A stretch of DNA of 64,000 nucleotides from Sinorhizobium medicae (GCF_007827695.1 NZ_VITA01000011.1:150157-214156); one strand, 5' to 3'. Shown: positions 46,645 through 55,852, numbered from the stretch's first letter. Notes: generated by a model not told the origin, from the sequence alone. Numbers and translations are program-made.

Positions 46645-47553
46645 ATGGGCTCGTCAGCCAACTTCCGCGGCATCGTCTTCATGTGCCTCGCGATGATCGG
46701 GTTCGCCTGCAACGACGCGCTGGTAAAATCGGTCACCGGCGCCATGAACACCGGTCAGATAATGTTCATGCGCGGCTTGCTGACGACGCTGATGGTTGTC
46801 GTCATTGCATACCGTCTCGGTGCATTTCGGCCGATACGGACCATCCTCCGGCCAGCTATCCTGCTGCGCATCGCAATGGAGGCGCTGGCATCGGTGACCT
46901 ATATCTCCGCACTCGGCCAGATTCCGCTCGCCAACGCATCGGCGATCATGCAGGCGCTACCGCTGGCGGTGACGCTCGGTGCCGCGCTGTTTCTCGGCGA
47001 GCCCGTCGGCTGGCGTCGGTGGGCGGCGATCGTGGTCGGCTTCGCCGGCGTCCTCATCGTGTTGCGTCCTGGTCCTGAGGGTTTCACCGTGGCGGCCCTT
47101 ACAGTCGTTGCCTGCGTCTTTTGCACCGCGACGCGCGATCTCTGCACGCGCCGTATCGGCACCGACGTGCCTTCGCTGTACATCACCGTGACGACCTCAT
47201 TCGTAACGACGCTGGTAGGCGCGGCCCTCATCGTGCCGCTCGGCGGCTGGCAACCAATGTCGGCGACGTCGCTCAGCCATATCGCCGGGGCCAGCGTGCT
47301 TCTGATGCTCGGCTATCAGACGATCGTGCTCGCGATGCGCGAAGGCGAGATTTCGGTGATTGCCCCATTTCGCTATATGAGCCTTCTGTGGTCCGTCACG
47401 CTCGGGGTCGTCTTCTTCGCAGAGACACCGGACCGCTGGATGCTGGCGGGCGTCGCCATCATCATCGGCTCGGGCCTTTATACTTTCTACCGCGAGAGCA
47501 AGCGCGGCCGGCGAGCGGTCGCTCAGCGTGCACTCACCGGCCCTCTGGAATAG
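46645..47553 (+). CDS. EamA/DMT-family inner-membrane transporter
   Basis: The 302-residue protein has about ten membrane helices in two EamA halves. The first half includes DALVKSVTGAMNTGQIMFMRG near residue 22, and the second QTIVLAMREGEISVIAPFRYMSLLW near 220. The family exports metabolites or amino acids. A good ribosome-binding site precedes the start. It lies between moaA and mobA, and mobA follows by only 13 bp. Whether it has a link to molybdenum is unknown. Confidence 0.9.
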   Translation: MGSSANFRGIVFMCLAMIGFACNDALVKSVTGAMNTGQIMFMRGLLTTLMVVVIAYRLGAFRPIRTILRPAILLRIAMEALASVTYISALGQIPLANASAIMQALPLAVTLGAALFLGEPVGWRRWAAIVVGFAGVLIVLRPGPEGFTVAALTVVACVFCTATRDLCTRRIGTDVPSLYITVTTSFVTTLVGAALIVPLGGWQPMSATSLSHIAGASVLLMLGYQTIVLAMREGEISVIAPFRYMSLLWSVTLGVVFFAETPDRWMLAGVAIIIGSGLYTFYRESKRGRRAVAQRALTGPLE

Positions 47554-47566
47554 TGGAGGACGCTAG

Positions 47567-48226
47567 ATGACAGGCGGCCCTTCTCATGCCTCCTCCCGGC
47601 CGCCAGCAGTCATCCTCGCCGGCGGACGGTCTTCGCGCATGGGGCATCCGAAAGCCGAGGTCCTACTCGGGGGCAGGAGCATGCTTATGCGCGTCATCGA
47701 ACGCCTTCGGCCGCAGGTTGGCGAAACGGCCGTCAACCTGAACTCCGATCCGGCTCTTGTCCCGGCGACGGATCTTGAGATCCTGCCGGACACGTTGCCG
47801 GGGTTTCTCGGCCCGCTCGCCGGCGTTCTGGCGGCCTTACGTCACGCGGCGCTCAATTCGCCGGAGGCAAGCCACGTCCTTACGGTGCCCGTCGATACCC
47901 CCTTCTTTCCGACCAACCTTGCCGCCCGGTTGACCACCGCCATTCATTCAGCGACTGAAATCGCCGTCGCTTTCTCCGCCGGTGAGATGCATCCGCTTTT
48001 TGCGCTCTGGCCCGTTGCGCTCGCGGACGATTTGGAGGCCTGGCTTCAAACCGACGAGAAACGGCGTGCCCGAGGATTCATTGCGCGACACGCGTCCACC
48101 TCCGTGAAATTTCCCCTGATCCCTACGGCAGCAGGGCCGCTGGACCCGTTTTTCAACATCAATACCCCCGAAGAGCTTCACCAGGCTGAGGCATGGTTGC
48201 ACCGAATCGAGGACTGCGGCACATGA
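47567..48226 (+). CDS. mobA: Molybdenum cofactor guanylyltransferase
   Basis: The 219-residue protein has the nucleotidyltransferase signature VILAGGRSSRMGHPKAEVLL at residues 15-34, then PDTLPGFLGPLAGVLAAL near 73 and VPVDTPFFP near 103. It adds GMP from GTP to molybdopterin to make the bis-MGD cofactor used by DMSO-reductase-family enzymes. It begins 13 bp after the EamA gene and overlaps mobB by 4 bp. Confidence 0.95.
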   Translation: MTGGPSHASSRPPAVILAGGRSSRMGHPKAEVLLGGRSMLMRVIERLRPQVGETAVNLNSDPALVPATDLEILPDTLPGFLGPLAGVLAALRHAALNSPEASHVLTVPVDTPFFPTNLAARLTTAIHSATEIAVAFSAGEMHPLFALWPVALADDLEAWLQTDEKRRARGFIARHASTSVKFPLIPTAAGPLDPFFNINTPEELHQAEAWLHRIEDCGT

Positions 48227-48747
48227 ACGAACCCCTGCGCCCACCGAAGATTTTCGGCATCGCCGGCTGGAAGAATTCCGGGAAGACCGGCCTCATGGTC
48301 CGCCTTGTCAGCGAGATGACCCGGCGCGGCTATATCGTTTCCACGATCAAGCACGCTCACCATGATTTCGACATCGACAAGGTGGGTGCCGACAGCTACC
48401 GCCACCGCGAAGCCGGCGCGCATGAGGTGACTATCGTTTCCGCAACGCGATATGCGATCATGCATGAGCTGCGCGGCGCGCCCGAGCCGGCCTTCGAAGA
48501 GATCCTGTCGCGGCTCGCACCCTGCGACCTCGTGCTGATAGAGGGCTACAAGCGCGAGCCGGTACCGAAAATCGAGGCCCGCCGCCGGGAATCCGCCAAT
48601 CGTGAACCGCTCGCGCCGAGCGATCCGCACATCATGGCCATCGCTGCCGATCACCCGGTCACGGACGCCGGTCTCGCGGTGTTCGATCTGGACGACACAC
48701 AGGCGATCGCCGATTTCATCGAGAAGGTCACCGGGCTGCGGGTCTGA
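48223..48747 (+). CDS. mobB: Molybdopterin-guanine dinucleotide biosynthesis adaptor MobB
   Basis: The 174-residue P-loop GTPase carries Walker A GWKNSGKTGLM near residues 14-24, IKHAHHDFDID near 42, and ELVLIEGYKREPV-like DLVLIEGYKREPVPKIE near 100. MobB binds GTP and supports MobA, though it is not essential in E. coli. Its ATG overlaps the mobA stop (ATGA), so translation is coupled. Confidence 0.94.
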   Translation: MNEPLRPPKIFGIAGWKNSGKTGLMVRLVSEMTRRGYIVSTIKHAHHDFDIDKVGADSYRHREAGAHEVTIVSATRYAIMHELRGAPEPAFEEILSRLAPCDLVLIEGYKREPVPKIEARRRESANREPLAPSDPHIMAIAADHPVTDAGLAVFDLDDTQAIADFIEKVTGLRV

Positions 48748-48757
48748 ATGCAGAACA

Positions 48758-48878
48758 ATCGCTCCTAGAGCATTTCCGCTTTTCTCCGAATCGCGGAAAC
48801 TCTCTAACCCATTTTTTTTTGACGCAATTTCCGGACGGAAAACCGCTACGCACTTTTCCTGGAATTGCTCTAGTCTAG
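48758..48878. repeat. Dispersed intergenic repeat, full copy between mobB and Sel1 gene
   Basis: About 110 bp with GAGCATTTCCGC at one end and GGAATTGCTCTAG at the other, so its ends are roughly inverted (GAGCA...TGCTC). It aligns in reverse with 22677-22775 and shares a 20-base identity with 9596-9615. A run of nine T lies in the middle. It sits in a convergent gap. Confidence 0.7.
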
Positions 48879-48879
48879 C

Positions 48880-50022
48880 TCATTCCTTGCGCGTGCGATC
48901 GAGGTACTGCCGCGCCTCCGGCAGCTGATTTGCCGCCTTCTGCATCCACTCGAACGCGAGCGCATCGTTCCTGGCCACGCCCTCACCCCGTGCATACATC
49001 ATTGCCAGATTGAACTGAGCCCTGGCATGACCCTGCTGCGCCGCCTTCTGAAACCAATGCACGGCCGCTGCAGAGTCCTTTTCCACGCCCGCACCGCTGA
49101 TATAGGCGATGCCGAGATTGTGCTGCGCCATTGCCAATCCCTGATGGGCCGCGAGACTCGTCAAGCGAGCCGCCTCTTCTGAATTTTTGGCAACACCGGT
49201 GCCGTTCGCGTACATCAGTGCGAGATTGTACTGACCAAGCGCCGATTTCTGTTCGGCCGCGGCGCGAAACCAGCGCACGGATTCATCAAGATCCTTTTGC
49301 ACACCGATGCCATTCAGATACATCAAGCCCAGATTGTACTGAGCGTTTTCATGCCCGAGCCCGCCCGCGCCCCGGAACAGACGAAACGCTTCTGACGGTT
49401 CCTTCGGCACGCCCTGACCCTGCAAATACATGCTTCCGAGATGGAACTGGGCGGAAGGGTTGCCTTGCGCGGCCGCCGCGCGATACCAGCGCGCTGCTTG
49501 CACGTGATCCCGTTTCACTCCTTCGCCTTTGAAGTACATGAGACCAAGTCGGTGTTGCGCCTGCGCATCCCCATGCTCGGCCGCCCTTCCGTACCAGCGC
49601 GCGGCCTCGGCCGGATCCGGCGCGACACCTCTTCCGTGCTCGTACATCACGCCGAGATTGAGCTCGGCCAAAGCGGCGGCGCCATCCTCGGCCGCCTTGC
49701 GAAACCACCGCGCCGCTTCGGCATAATCCTGCGCCACGCCCTCGCCGTCGAAATACAAGCCGCCCAGATTAACTTGCGCCTTGACATGCCCCTGTTCAGC
49801 GGCCTTGCGGTACCAGTATGCTGCCATGGCATGGTCGCGCCGTGTCCCGCTGCTGCCCTTGTAGTACATCGAACCGAGAACGAACTGTGCTTGCGGGTCG
49901 TCGCGGACCGCCTGCGCCGCCCTCGCGTCAAAAGAGGACGCGGGATCTTGGGCGCCGGCTCGTATCGGCATTGCAGCCATGAGCGAAAGGGCAACAATCA
50001 AACTGGTGCCAATTGACTTCAT
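48880..50022 (-). CDS. Sel1-repeat exported protein
   Basis: The 380-residue protein has a signal peptide (residues 1-27, ending PIRAGAQ) and nine tandem Sel1-like (SLR, TPR-related) repeats of about 36 residues. Each carries AxxxLGxMYxxGxGVxxDxxEAxRWxRxAAEQG in variants. Sel1 proteins scaffold complexes at the envelope or bind regulators; in rhizobia the shorter Sel1 protein ExoR controls exopolysaccharide, but this one is longer and is not the same gene. Start ATG 50022 follows GGAGG. Confidence 0.88.
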   Translation of the reverse strand: MKSIGTSLIVALSLMAAMPIRAGAQDPASSFDARAAQAVRDDPQAQFVLGSMYYKGSSGTRRDHAMAAYWYRKAAEQGHVKAQVNLGGLYFDGEGVAQDYAEAARWFRKAAEDGAAALAELNLGVMYEHGRGVAPDPAEAARWYGRAAEHGDAQAQHRLGLMYFKGEGVKRDHVQAARWYRAAAAQGNPSAQFHLGSMYLQGQGVPKEPSEAFRLFRGAGGLGHENAQYNLGLMYLNGIGVQKDLDESVRWFRAAAEQKSALGQYNLALMYANGTGVAKNSEEAARLTSLAAHQGLAMAQHNLGIAYISGAGVEKDSAAAVHWFQKAAQQGHARAQFNLAMMYARGEGVARNDALAFEWMQKAANQLPEARQYLDRTRKE

Positions 50023-50087
50023 CATCCCTCCAACCGAGCGCAGCATCAGGTTGGATAATTTACACAACTCAAGATTGATTCGTCACG

Positions 50088-50117
50088 AAAAATAAACGGG
50101 GCCGGTTTCCCGACCCC
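50088..50117 (-). terminator. Intrinsic terminator of the OmpA-family gene
   Basis: On the minus strand GGGGTCGG-GAAA-CCGGCCCC forms an 8-bp stem with one T-G wobble, followed by GTTTATTTTT. It lies 26 bp after the stop of the OmpA-family gene. Confidence 0.85.
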
Positions 50118-50142
50118 GATTGCAGTGTTCAGGCGCCTGTGG

Positions 50143-52305
50143 TTATCGCTGCGCGACAGGGCGTACCAGCGGTGTCACGCGGCGGATGGTGACCCGGCGG
50201 TTCTCCTGTTCGGGGCCGTCCGTGCGGATCTTTAGGAACCGCTCGCCATAGCCCTGGGTAACGAGGTTTTCGGCTGGGACGCCATAGACCTCCGTCAGGA
50301 GTACCGCGACGGATTCGGCACGTTCGTCGGAGAGAACGAGGTTGGACTGATCCGCGCCGACGGCATCGGTGTGCCCCTCGATGAAGAAGGTCTCACCCGG
50401 ATCCTTCTCCAGGACCTTGTTCATCGCCTCTGCAACCTTGCGCATGGTTTTTGCCTGCGACATCGACACTTCGGCGCTGCCCGTGGCGAAGGTGATGGTG
50501 TCGAGATCGATACGGCGAACCTTGTCGCGCAGGCGAGCGGAGTGGCGAACCTCGTCGATCGTGTAGACACGCTCGACCGTTTCGACCGGCGGCTCGGACA
50601 GGAATTCGTAATAGTCCCGATCCGGATCGTCGGCGTAGTCGACGATATAGTCGTCGACGGGTATCGTCAGGCGCATAGGCGGCAACTCATAACCGACGTC
50701 GATAATAGCGGGCCGGTCATCTTCATACTCAGGCGAATACATCATGATATATTCGTCGCCGCCACGGTCGATACGCGTGCGCGTCAGGACGTCGCCATAC
50801 TGGTTGTAGATGGTAACGATCCGATAGCCGCCGGGGCGAACGATCGTCTCGCGAACGCGGCCTCTCGGAAGATTCTCATAAAAATTCTCTTCCGAATTCA
50901 GTCGCAGACGCGGCCGGTCGTCACCGCGCACGAAGATGCGGTCGCCGACGCCGAGGATGACGCGATCGTCGACCTCTTCGACAACCCGCACTTCCGTCAC
51001 GTTGTTCTCAGTGGTGTTATTGACGGTCGTGTTGTTGATCTGCGTGTTGTTTATGACCGTGTTGTTGACGATGTTTGTCGTCTGCGGCACGGCGAAGGTC
51101 GGAGCCTCTTCAACACGCTCGCCCTCTTCGCTGAGCGCCGCCTCGATCTTCTGAGGAATCTCTTCCCTGGCTTCCGCCGGGATCGCGGCCTGTGCTGCCG
51201 CATCGTCGGCCGGAGGTTCTACGCTCTCCTGCGTGGCGCGCAGTTCCTCGCGCTGTTTGCGTCGCGTTTCGCGCCCCTCATTACCCCCGGCAATGTCGGC
51301 GTCCTTGTCGCTATCGAGGACGGCTGCGCCCCTCTCAACCGGAAGCACGACGGTATCGTCGGACGCTGAGGGGTCGTCAGCGATCTTCTGCCGTTCCTCC
51401 GTCGAGCGTTCGTCCACCACTTCTGGCGCCTGCTGGCCCTCGGGCTCGTCGCCTTGCTGCTCCGCAGTTGCGGGTTGTTCCGTGCCGGGCACCGGCTGCT
51501 GCTCGCCCTCGCCCGTCTGCTCGGCTGGCGCCTCAGGGGCAGGCTGCTCCGCGGTCGCATCGCTCTCGGGTTGGGTACCCGGCTGTTCCGCGGCTTTCTG
51601 TTCATCCGTTTGCAGCTGCTCTTCGGCCTGCTGCGGAGTGCCCTCCTCGGCCGCGGGCTGTTGTTCTTTAGCCTGCTGCTGGCGCTTCCTGCGCGCGGGT
51701 GCCTCTTCTTCGGCCTGCTGCGGTGCACTCTCCTCGGCTGCGGGCTGCTGTTCCTCAGCCTGCTGCTGGCGCTTCTTGCGCGCGGGTGCCTCTTCTTCGG
51801 CCTGCTGCGGAGCGCTCTCCTCGGCTGCGGGCTGCTGTTCCTCAGCCTGCTGCTGGCGTTTCTTGCGCCTGGGGGCCTCTTCTTCGGCCTGCTGCGGAGC
51901 GCTCTCCTCGGCTGCGGGCTGCTGTTCCTCAGCCTGCTGCTGGCGCTTCTTGCGCCGGGGGGCCTCTTCTTCGGCCTGCTGCGGAGCGCTCTCCTCGGCC
52001 GCGGGTTGCTGTTCTTCAGCCTGCTGCTGGCGCTTCTTGCGCCGGGGGGCCTCTTCTTCCGCCTGCTGCGGAGCACTCTCCTCGGCTGCGGGCTGCTGCT
52101 CTTCCGCCTGTCCTTGAGATTCTTCTTCGCCCTGGCGCTGCTTGCGCTTCAGTAGCAGCAAATCCTCGGGGGATTGTTGGTCCGCACCTTCCTGAGCCAC
52201 CTCAAAAGGCGCGCTCAGGCTGTCCGCGAACGCGGGCTGAACCACCAGGGAGGCCGAAAGTACGGGCAAGGCCACTGTTGCGAAAAGTCTGGATCGAATC
52301 GACAT
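50143..52305 (-). CDS. OmpA-family envelope protein with 29-residue tandem repeats
   Basis: The 720-residue protein starts at ATG 52305 behind GAGGAAG. It has a signal peptide (1-28), five tandem 29-residue repeats near residues 67-211 and a degenerate sixth, a long acidic Gln/Glu/Pro-rich region to about 330, an Asn/Thr-rich tract near 425-455, and a C-terminal OmpA peptidoglycan-binding domain near 590-710 (ITFATGSAEVS, FFIEGHTDAVGADQSNLVLSDERA). Such proteins lie between outer membrane and murein. No beta-barrel is apparent. It resembles RSP1396/OmpA-like proteins of rhizobia with disordered spacers. Function unknown. Confidence 0.88.
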   Translation of the reverse strand: MSIRSRLFATVALPVLSASLVVQPAFADSLSAPFEVAQEGADQQSPEDLLLLKRKQRQGEEESQGQAEEQQPAAEESAPQQAEEEAPRRKKRQQQAEEQQPAAEESAPQQAEEEAPRRKKRQQQAEEQQPAAEESAPQQAEEEAPRRKKRQQQAEEQQPAAEESAPQQAEEEAPARKKRQQQAEEQQPAAEESAPQQAEEEAPARRKRQQQAKEQQPAAEEGTPQQAEEQLQTDEQKAAEQPGTQPESDATAEQPAPEAPAEQTGEGEQQPVPGTEQPATAEQQGDEPEGQQAPEVVDERSTEERQKIADDPSASDDTVVLPVERGAAVLDSDKDADIAGGNEGRETRRKQREELRATQESVEPPADDAAAQAAIPAEAREEIPQKIEAALSEEGERVEEAPTFAVPQTTNIVNNTVINNTQINNTTVNNTTENNVTEVRVVEEVDDRVILGVGDRIFVRGDDRPRLRLNSEENFYENLPRGRVRETIVRPGGYRIVTIYNQYGDVLTRTRIDRGGDEYIMMYSPEYEDDRPAIIDVGYELPPMRLTIPVDDYIVDYADDPDRDYYEFLSEPPVETVERVYTIDEVRHSARLRDKVRRIDLDTITFATGSAEVSMSQAKTMRKVAEAMNKVLEKDPGETFFIEGHTDAVGADQSNLVLSDERAESVAVLLTEVYGVPAENLVTQGYGERFLKIRTDGPEQENRRVTIRRVTPLVRPVAQR
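51673..52107 (-). repeat. Five 87-bp tandem repeats inside the OmpA-family gene
   Basis: Five units of 87 bp each encode AEEQQPAAEESAPQQAEEEA followed by PRRKKRQQQ, 29 residues. Units 1 to 3 are PRRKKR, unit 4 PARKKR and unit 5 PARRKR. A degenerate sixth unit (AKEQQPAAEEGTPQQ) follows. Nearly identical DNA suggests recent duplication or correction. Confidence 0.9.
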
Positions 52306-52807
52306 TAATTTCTTCCTCTTGTTCGGAGGTCCTGACGCCTGGTGTGCACCCGCAACCAATCGCGTTACCCACCATGGCGCCCTCGTCACAGGGCCTGATC
52401 CGCGCTCCCGGCCTTCTTTGCGTCAGCCGAAAATGCCGTAGCGGCAACGCCGCAGCCACGGATCGGTTCCGCTGCAAGGCCTATAGAAGCCGACATTAAC
52501 CGACCGTGAACGGACCGTTCATCTTCACCCACAACCTAAACGAAAGCCGAGGATGGCGACTCGCGTATATTACACGGATGCCGGGTCGATCCACCGGCAA
52601 ACCATCAAGCATTCCACAAAAGCTGAAGCGACCTGCACGCGCCTGCCGCAAACACGGGGCGTTCAGCGTGGGCAACCGACGCTTTCCTATTGATTTCTGC
52701 CGGAAAACCGTACGAATATCGCAGCAACCGGCGGCGCAAGCCCCGGCGCCAATTGGCATCCGCGAAACAAGAAAAACCGGATGCCGAAAGCCAACAGAGA
52801 GGACACA
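52306..52807. other. Divergent intergenic region between OmpA-family gene and amino-acid importer
   Basis: The 502 bp should carry both promoters. Only short repeats are evident, such as GAACGG/CCGTTC arms at about 52506-52520. I see no supported gene. A CDS for a small basic protein on the plus strand (52506 onwards) is open but lacks any family resemblance. Confidence 0.45.
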
Positions 52808-53590
52808 ATGCTTATTTCCAAACGGCTTGCGGCCACCGCATCGGCTGCCGTTTTCGTGCTTATGACCGGCATCGCCATGGCGGACGGCGAGAAGGTGGTA
52901 ATCGGCAGCGAAGGCGCTTATCCGCCCTTCAACAATCTCGAATCCGACGGCACGCTGACCGGCTTCGACATCGACATCGCCAAGGCGCTTTGCGAAGAGA
53001 TGAAAGCGGACTGTACTTTCGTCACACAGGAATGGGACGGAATGATTCCGGCGCTGATCGCCAAGAAATTCGATGCGATCGTCGCGTCGATGTCGATCAC
53101 GGAAGAGCGCAAGCAACAGGTCGACTTTACCAACAAATACTACAACACGCCGCCGGCAATCGTCGTGCCGAAGGATTCACCGATTACCGAGGCAACCGCG
53201 GCCGGCCTTTCCGGCAAGGTGCTGGGCGCGCAAAGCTCCACCACCCATTCCAACTATGCGGAAGCGCATATGAAGGAGTCTGAGCTGAAGCTCTATCCAA
53301 CCGCGGATGAATACAAGCTCGATCTTGCCAACGGCCGCATCGACGCGGCGATCGACGACGTCGTCGTGCTTTCGGAATGGCTGAAGACCGAGGACGGCGC
53401 CTGCTGCAAGCTGCTCGGCACCCTGCCCATCGATCCCGTCATCAATGGCGAGGGCGCCGGCATCGCAGTGCGCAAAGGCGATGACGCGCTGCGCGAAAAG
53501 CTCAACAAGGCCATCGAGGCCATCCGCGCGAATGGCAAGTACAAGCAAATCAACGAAAAGTACTTCCCCTTCGACGTCTACGGTAGCTAA
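52808..53590 (+). CDS. Polar amino-acid ABC importer, periplasmic binding protein
   Basis: The 260-residue protein has a signal peptide (1-26, cutting near AMA-DGEK) and a type 3 solute-binding fold. Typical segments are VIGSEGAYPPFNNLESDG near residue 31, GFDIDIAKALCEEM near 51, DFTNKYYNTP near 102, and an internal disulfide candidate (Cys in CEEMKADC). It probably binds basic or polar amino acids such as lysine, arginine, histidine or opines, by resemblance to the HisJ/OccT group. ATG 52808 has GAGAGG upstream. It is the first gene of an importer operon, with two permeases following; no ATPase gene is in the window. Confidence 0.9.
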   Translation: MLISKRLAATASAAVFVLMTGIAMADGEKVVIGSEGAYPPFNNLESDGTLTGFDIDIAKALCEEMKADCTFVTQEWDGMIPALIAKKFDAIVASMSITEERKQQVDFTNKYYNTPPAIVVPKDSPITEATAAGLSGKVLGAQSSTTHSNYAEAHMKESELKLYPTADEYKLDLANGRIDAAIDDVVVLSEWLKTEDGACCKLLGTLPIDPVINGEGAGIAVRKGDDALREKLNKAIEAIRANGKYKQINEKYFPFDVYGS

Positions 53591-53654
53591 TCGCAGCGTT
53601 CCCGCGGTATTTCGGCTTTGACGGCGGGATAACCTGTTTTGAAGAAGAAAATGC

Positions 53655-53690
53655 AACGGCGGATGGGCTTGCCCTCCCGCCGTTTTTGTT
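53655..53690 (+). terminator. Hairpin with U-tract between binding protein and permease genes
   Basis: AACGGCGG and CCGCCGTT form an 8-bp stem, with an internal GGGC/GCCC stem inside, followed by TTTGTTTG. It lies 65 bp after the binding protein stop. Hairpins of this kind between binding protein and permease let the cell make more binding protein than membrane parts. Confidence 0.75.
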
Positions 53691-53784
53691 TGACAAGGAA
53701 TCTCGAAAATATGCGTCTGCAGTGCCTCTATCAAAGGTCAAAGCACAGGCTGGGCGCCAAAAAACGGGACGGGAAGTTATTGGC

Positions 53785-54588
53785 ATGAGCGGATTGTTTG
53801 CCGCCCTTTCCTCCGGTCTTTCCTGGATCGGTGCGATTATCGACCCGCTATGCGGCCCCGCCGGGGTTTTCCGCTGGTTCGCCTCGGAGACGCTTCTTGC
53901 CTGCGGCGACGCGGGTTGGGGCGATGAGATCGCCTATGGCTTCCTGGTCACCGCCAGCCTAGCGGTCGCAACCCTTCCGGTCGGGCTGGTCATCGGCTTC
54001 TTCATTGCGCTCGCCAAGCAATCCGAGGAGAAATCTCTTCGGCTGGCGGCCAATATCTACACGACGATCTTTCGGGGCTTGCCGGAACTCCTCACGCTCT
54101 TCATCGTCTATTACGGTCTGCAGATCCTCGTTCAGCAGTTCCTTGCGACCGTCGGCTACGACGGCGCGGTCGAGATCAATGCCTTCGTAGCAGGGATGAT
54201 CGCACTCGGAGTTGTCTTTTCGGCCTACTGTTCCGAGGTGCTGTTATCGGCATTCAAAGCCATTCCGCACGGACAGTATGAGGCCGGTGACGCGCTCGGG
54301 CTACACCGTGGCAAGACAATGCGCCTCATCATCCTGCCTCAGCTCATCCGCGTCGCGCTTCCCGGGCTTGGCAATCTTTGGATGGCGCTGCTGAAGGATA
54401 CTGCACTCGTCTCGGTCATCGGCCTACCGGACATTCTTCGGCAAACCGGGATCGCGGCTCGGGTGACCAAGCATGCCTTCGAGTTCTTCGGCGTCGCCTG
54501 CGTGCTGTTCCTCGTTCTGGCGATGATTTCCTCCATCGTATTCTCCGCCCTCGAGCGCTCGACCAAACGCGCGGAGACACGCCGGTGA
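53785..54588 (+). CDS. Polar amino-acid ABC importer, permease 1
   Basis: The 267-residue protein starts at ATG 53785. It has five or six membrane helices and the HisMQ-type EAA loop (EAGDALGLHRGKTMRLIILPQ) near residue 170. Together with permease 2 it makes the channel for the preceding binding protein. Its stop overlaps the next start codon. An open reading upstream of the ATG has no family resemblance. Confidence 0.93.
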   Translation: MSGLFAALSSGLSWIGAIIDPLCGPAGVFRWFASETLLACGDAGWGDEIAYGFLVTASLAVATLPVGLVIGFFIALAKQSEEKSLRLAANIYTTIFRGLPELLTLFIVYYGLQILVQQFLATVGYDGAVEINAFVAGMIALGVVFSAYCSEVLLSAFKAIPHGQYEAGDALGLHRGKTMRLIILPQLIRVALPGLGNLWMALLKDTALVSVIGLPDILRQTGIAARVTKHAFEFFGVACVLFLVLAMISSIVFSALERSTKRAETRR

Positions 54589-55415
54589 GCATTGCCGAAA
54601 CCATGATTCCGCCGCAGGCTCCGCCCCCCGCCCCGCCGAGGCCCTACACATTTTCGCGCTTCTTCGGCAGCGTCGCGCTCGGCATCTGGCTTGCGCTCGG
54701 CGTCGGCATTTTCCTGACCGTCGTCAATGGCTGGGATCCGGAGAAGTTCTCCCGCTACGCACCGAACTTCCTGTCCGGCCTAGGGGTGACGCTGACGCTC
54801 GTGACCGCTTCGATTCTCATGGGCGCCGTCGTTTCGCTGCCGGTCGCGCTCGGGCGCATGTCCAAGAACAGGCTTTGGGGTTGGCTTGCCTATGCCTATG
54901 TGTATTTCTTCCGTGGCACGCCGCTGATCACCCAGCTCTTTCTCATCTATTACGGGCTTGGCAGTTTCCGACCGCAGCTCGAAACCGTGGGCCTTTGGTG
55001 GTTCTTCCGCGACGCCTGGAACTGCGCGCTTTTCACCTTCACACTCAACACTGCCGCCTATCAGGCCGAAATTCTGCGCGGGGCGATCGAGAGCGTGCCG
55101 CGCGGCCAACGGGAAGGGGCGGCCGCGCTCGGCCTGCCGGACCGCATCGCCTTTTTCAAGGTCATTCTGCCCCAGGCGATGATTGTGGCACTGCGCCCGT
55201 ATGGAAATGAAATCATCCTGATGATCAAGGGATCGGCGATCGTAGCGATCGTGACGGTTTTCGACCTCATGGGAGAGACGCGGCGTGCCTTCTCCCGCAC
55301 CTTCGATTACCAGATGTATATCTGGGCGGCGATCCTGTACCTGCTGATGGTGGAGTTGCTGCGCAACGTCTGGGGCTGGCTGGAAGCTCGCCTGACACGC
55401 CATCTGAAGCGCTGA
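54585..55415 (+). CDS. Polar amino-acid ABC importer, permease 2
   Basis: The 276-residue protein begins at GTG 54585, which overlaps the stop of permease 1 (GTGA). A proline-rich N-terminus (PPQAPPPAPPRP) precedes five or six helices. The EAA-loop EGAAALGLPDRIAFFKVILPQA near residue 180 meets the ATPase. The ATPase gene does not follow, since usg begins after a 170-bp gap, so the ATPase is supplied from elsewhere. Confidence 0.93.
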   Translation: MSIAETMIPPQAPPPAPPRPYTFSRFFGSVALGIWLALGVGIFLTVVNGWDPEKFSRYAPNFLSGLGVTLTLVTASILMGAVVSLPVALGRMSKNRLWGWLAYAYVYFFRGTPLITQLFLIYYGLGSFRPQLETVGLWWFFRDAWNCALFTFTLNTAAYQAEILRGAIESVPRGQREGAAALGLPDRIAFFKVILPQAMIVALRPYGNEIILMIKGSAIVAIVTVFDLMGETRRAFSRTFDYQMYIWAAILYLLMVELLRNVWGWLEARLTRHLKR

Positions 55416-55585
55416 TTGCGCTGTAAGCATGGCGAGCACCAGCCGGAAGCCGGCAGCACTCAAAGGGGTTCGCTGCCAACTATTTGTTTTTGTAGGGGAA
55501 CTTCTCTTTTGTCGCTTACATTAAGGCTTGATTAAGCAATCAAGCGCTCCATCATAGGGACCACCTTTGTAAAAGTGAGGTCCGT

Positions 55586-55852
55586 ATGACGAACGACATG
55601 GAACTGCAGCTCAAGGGTTATGGCCTGACGACGGCTCAGATACTTTATCGGATGCCGGACCATCCGGCTCTCCTGCAGACTTATATCTGGCAACACTACG
55701 ACATCGCGCCGGATTTTCCGGAAATGCGCAGCTTCCTGAAATTCTGGCAGGAGACGCTGGATGGACCGCTGCACTCGGTACGTTACGTGCACCGCAAATT
55801 GATCTCGGCCTCGGAGTGGAGGGCACTCAAGGGCGAGTTTATCGTCCATTAG
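55586..55852 (+). CDS. usg: Usg family protein
   Basis: The 88-residue protein matches the small alphaproteobacterial Usg family in length and in segments YGLTTAQILYRMPDHPALLQT and FWQETLDGPLHSVRYVH. Members have been named after neighbours of tryptophan genes and their function is not known. ATG 55586 has a GAGG upstream. It is convergent with the following dehydrogenase gene. Confidence 0.88.
   Translation: MTNDMELQLKGYGLTTAQILYRMPDHPALLQTYIWQHYDIAPDFPEMRSFLKFWQETLDGPLHSVRYVHRKLISASEWRALKGEFIVH

Noticed and set aside
51673..52107. CRISPR-like array
   Set aside because: The repeats are contiguous without spacers and in frame within one protein, so they are coding tandem repeats.
51233..52117. 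Cysteine/serine-rich plus-strand ORF over the repeat
   Set aside because: It is the antisense of the Gln/Glu-rich repeats, and its low-complexity composition is a by-product.
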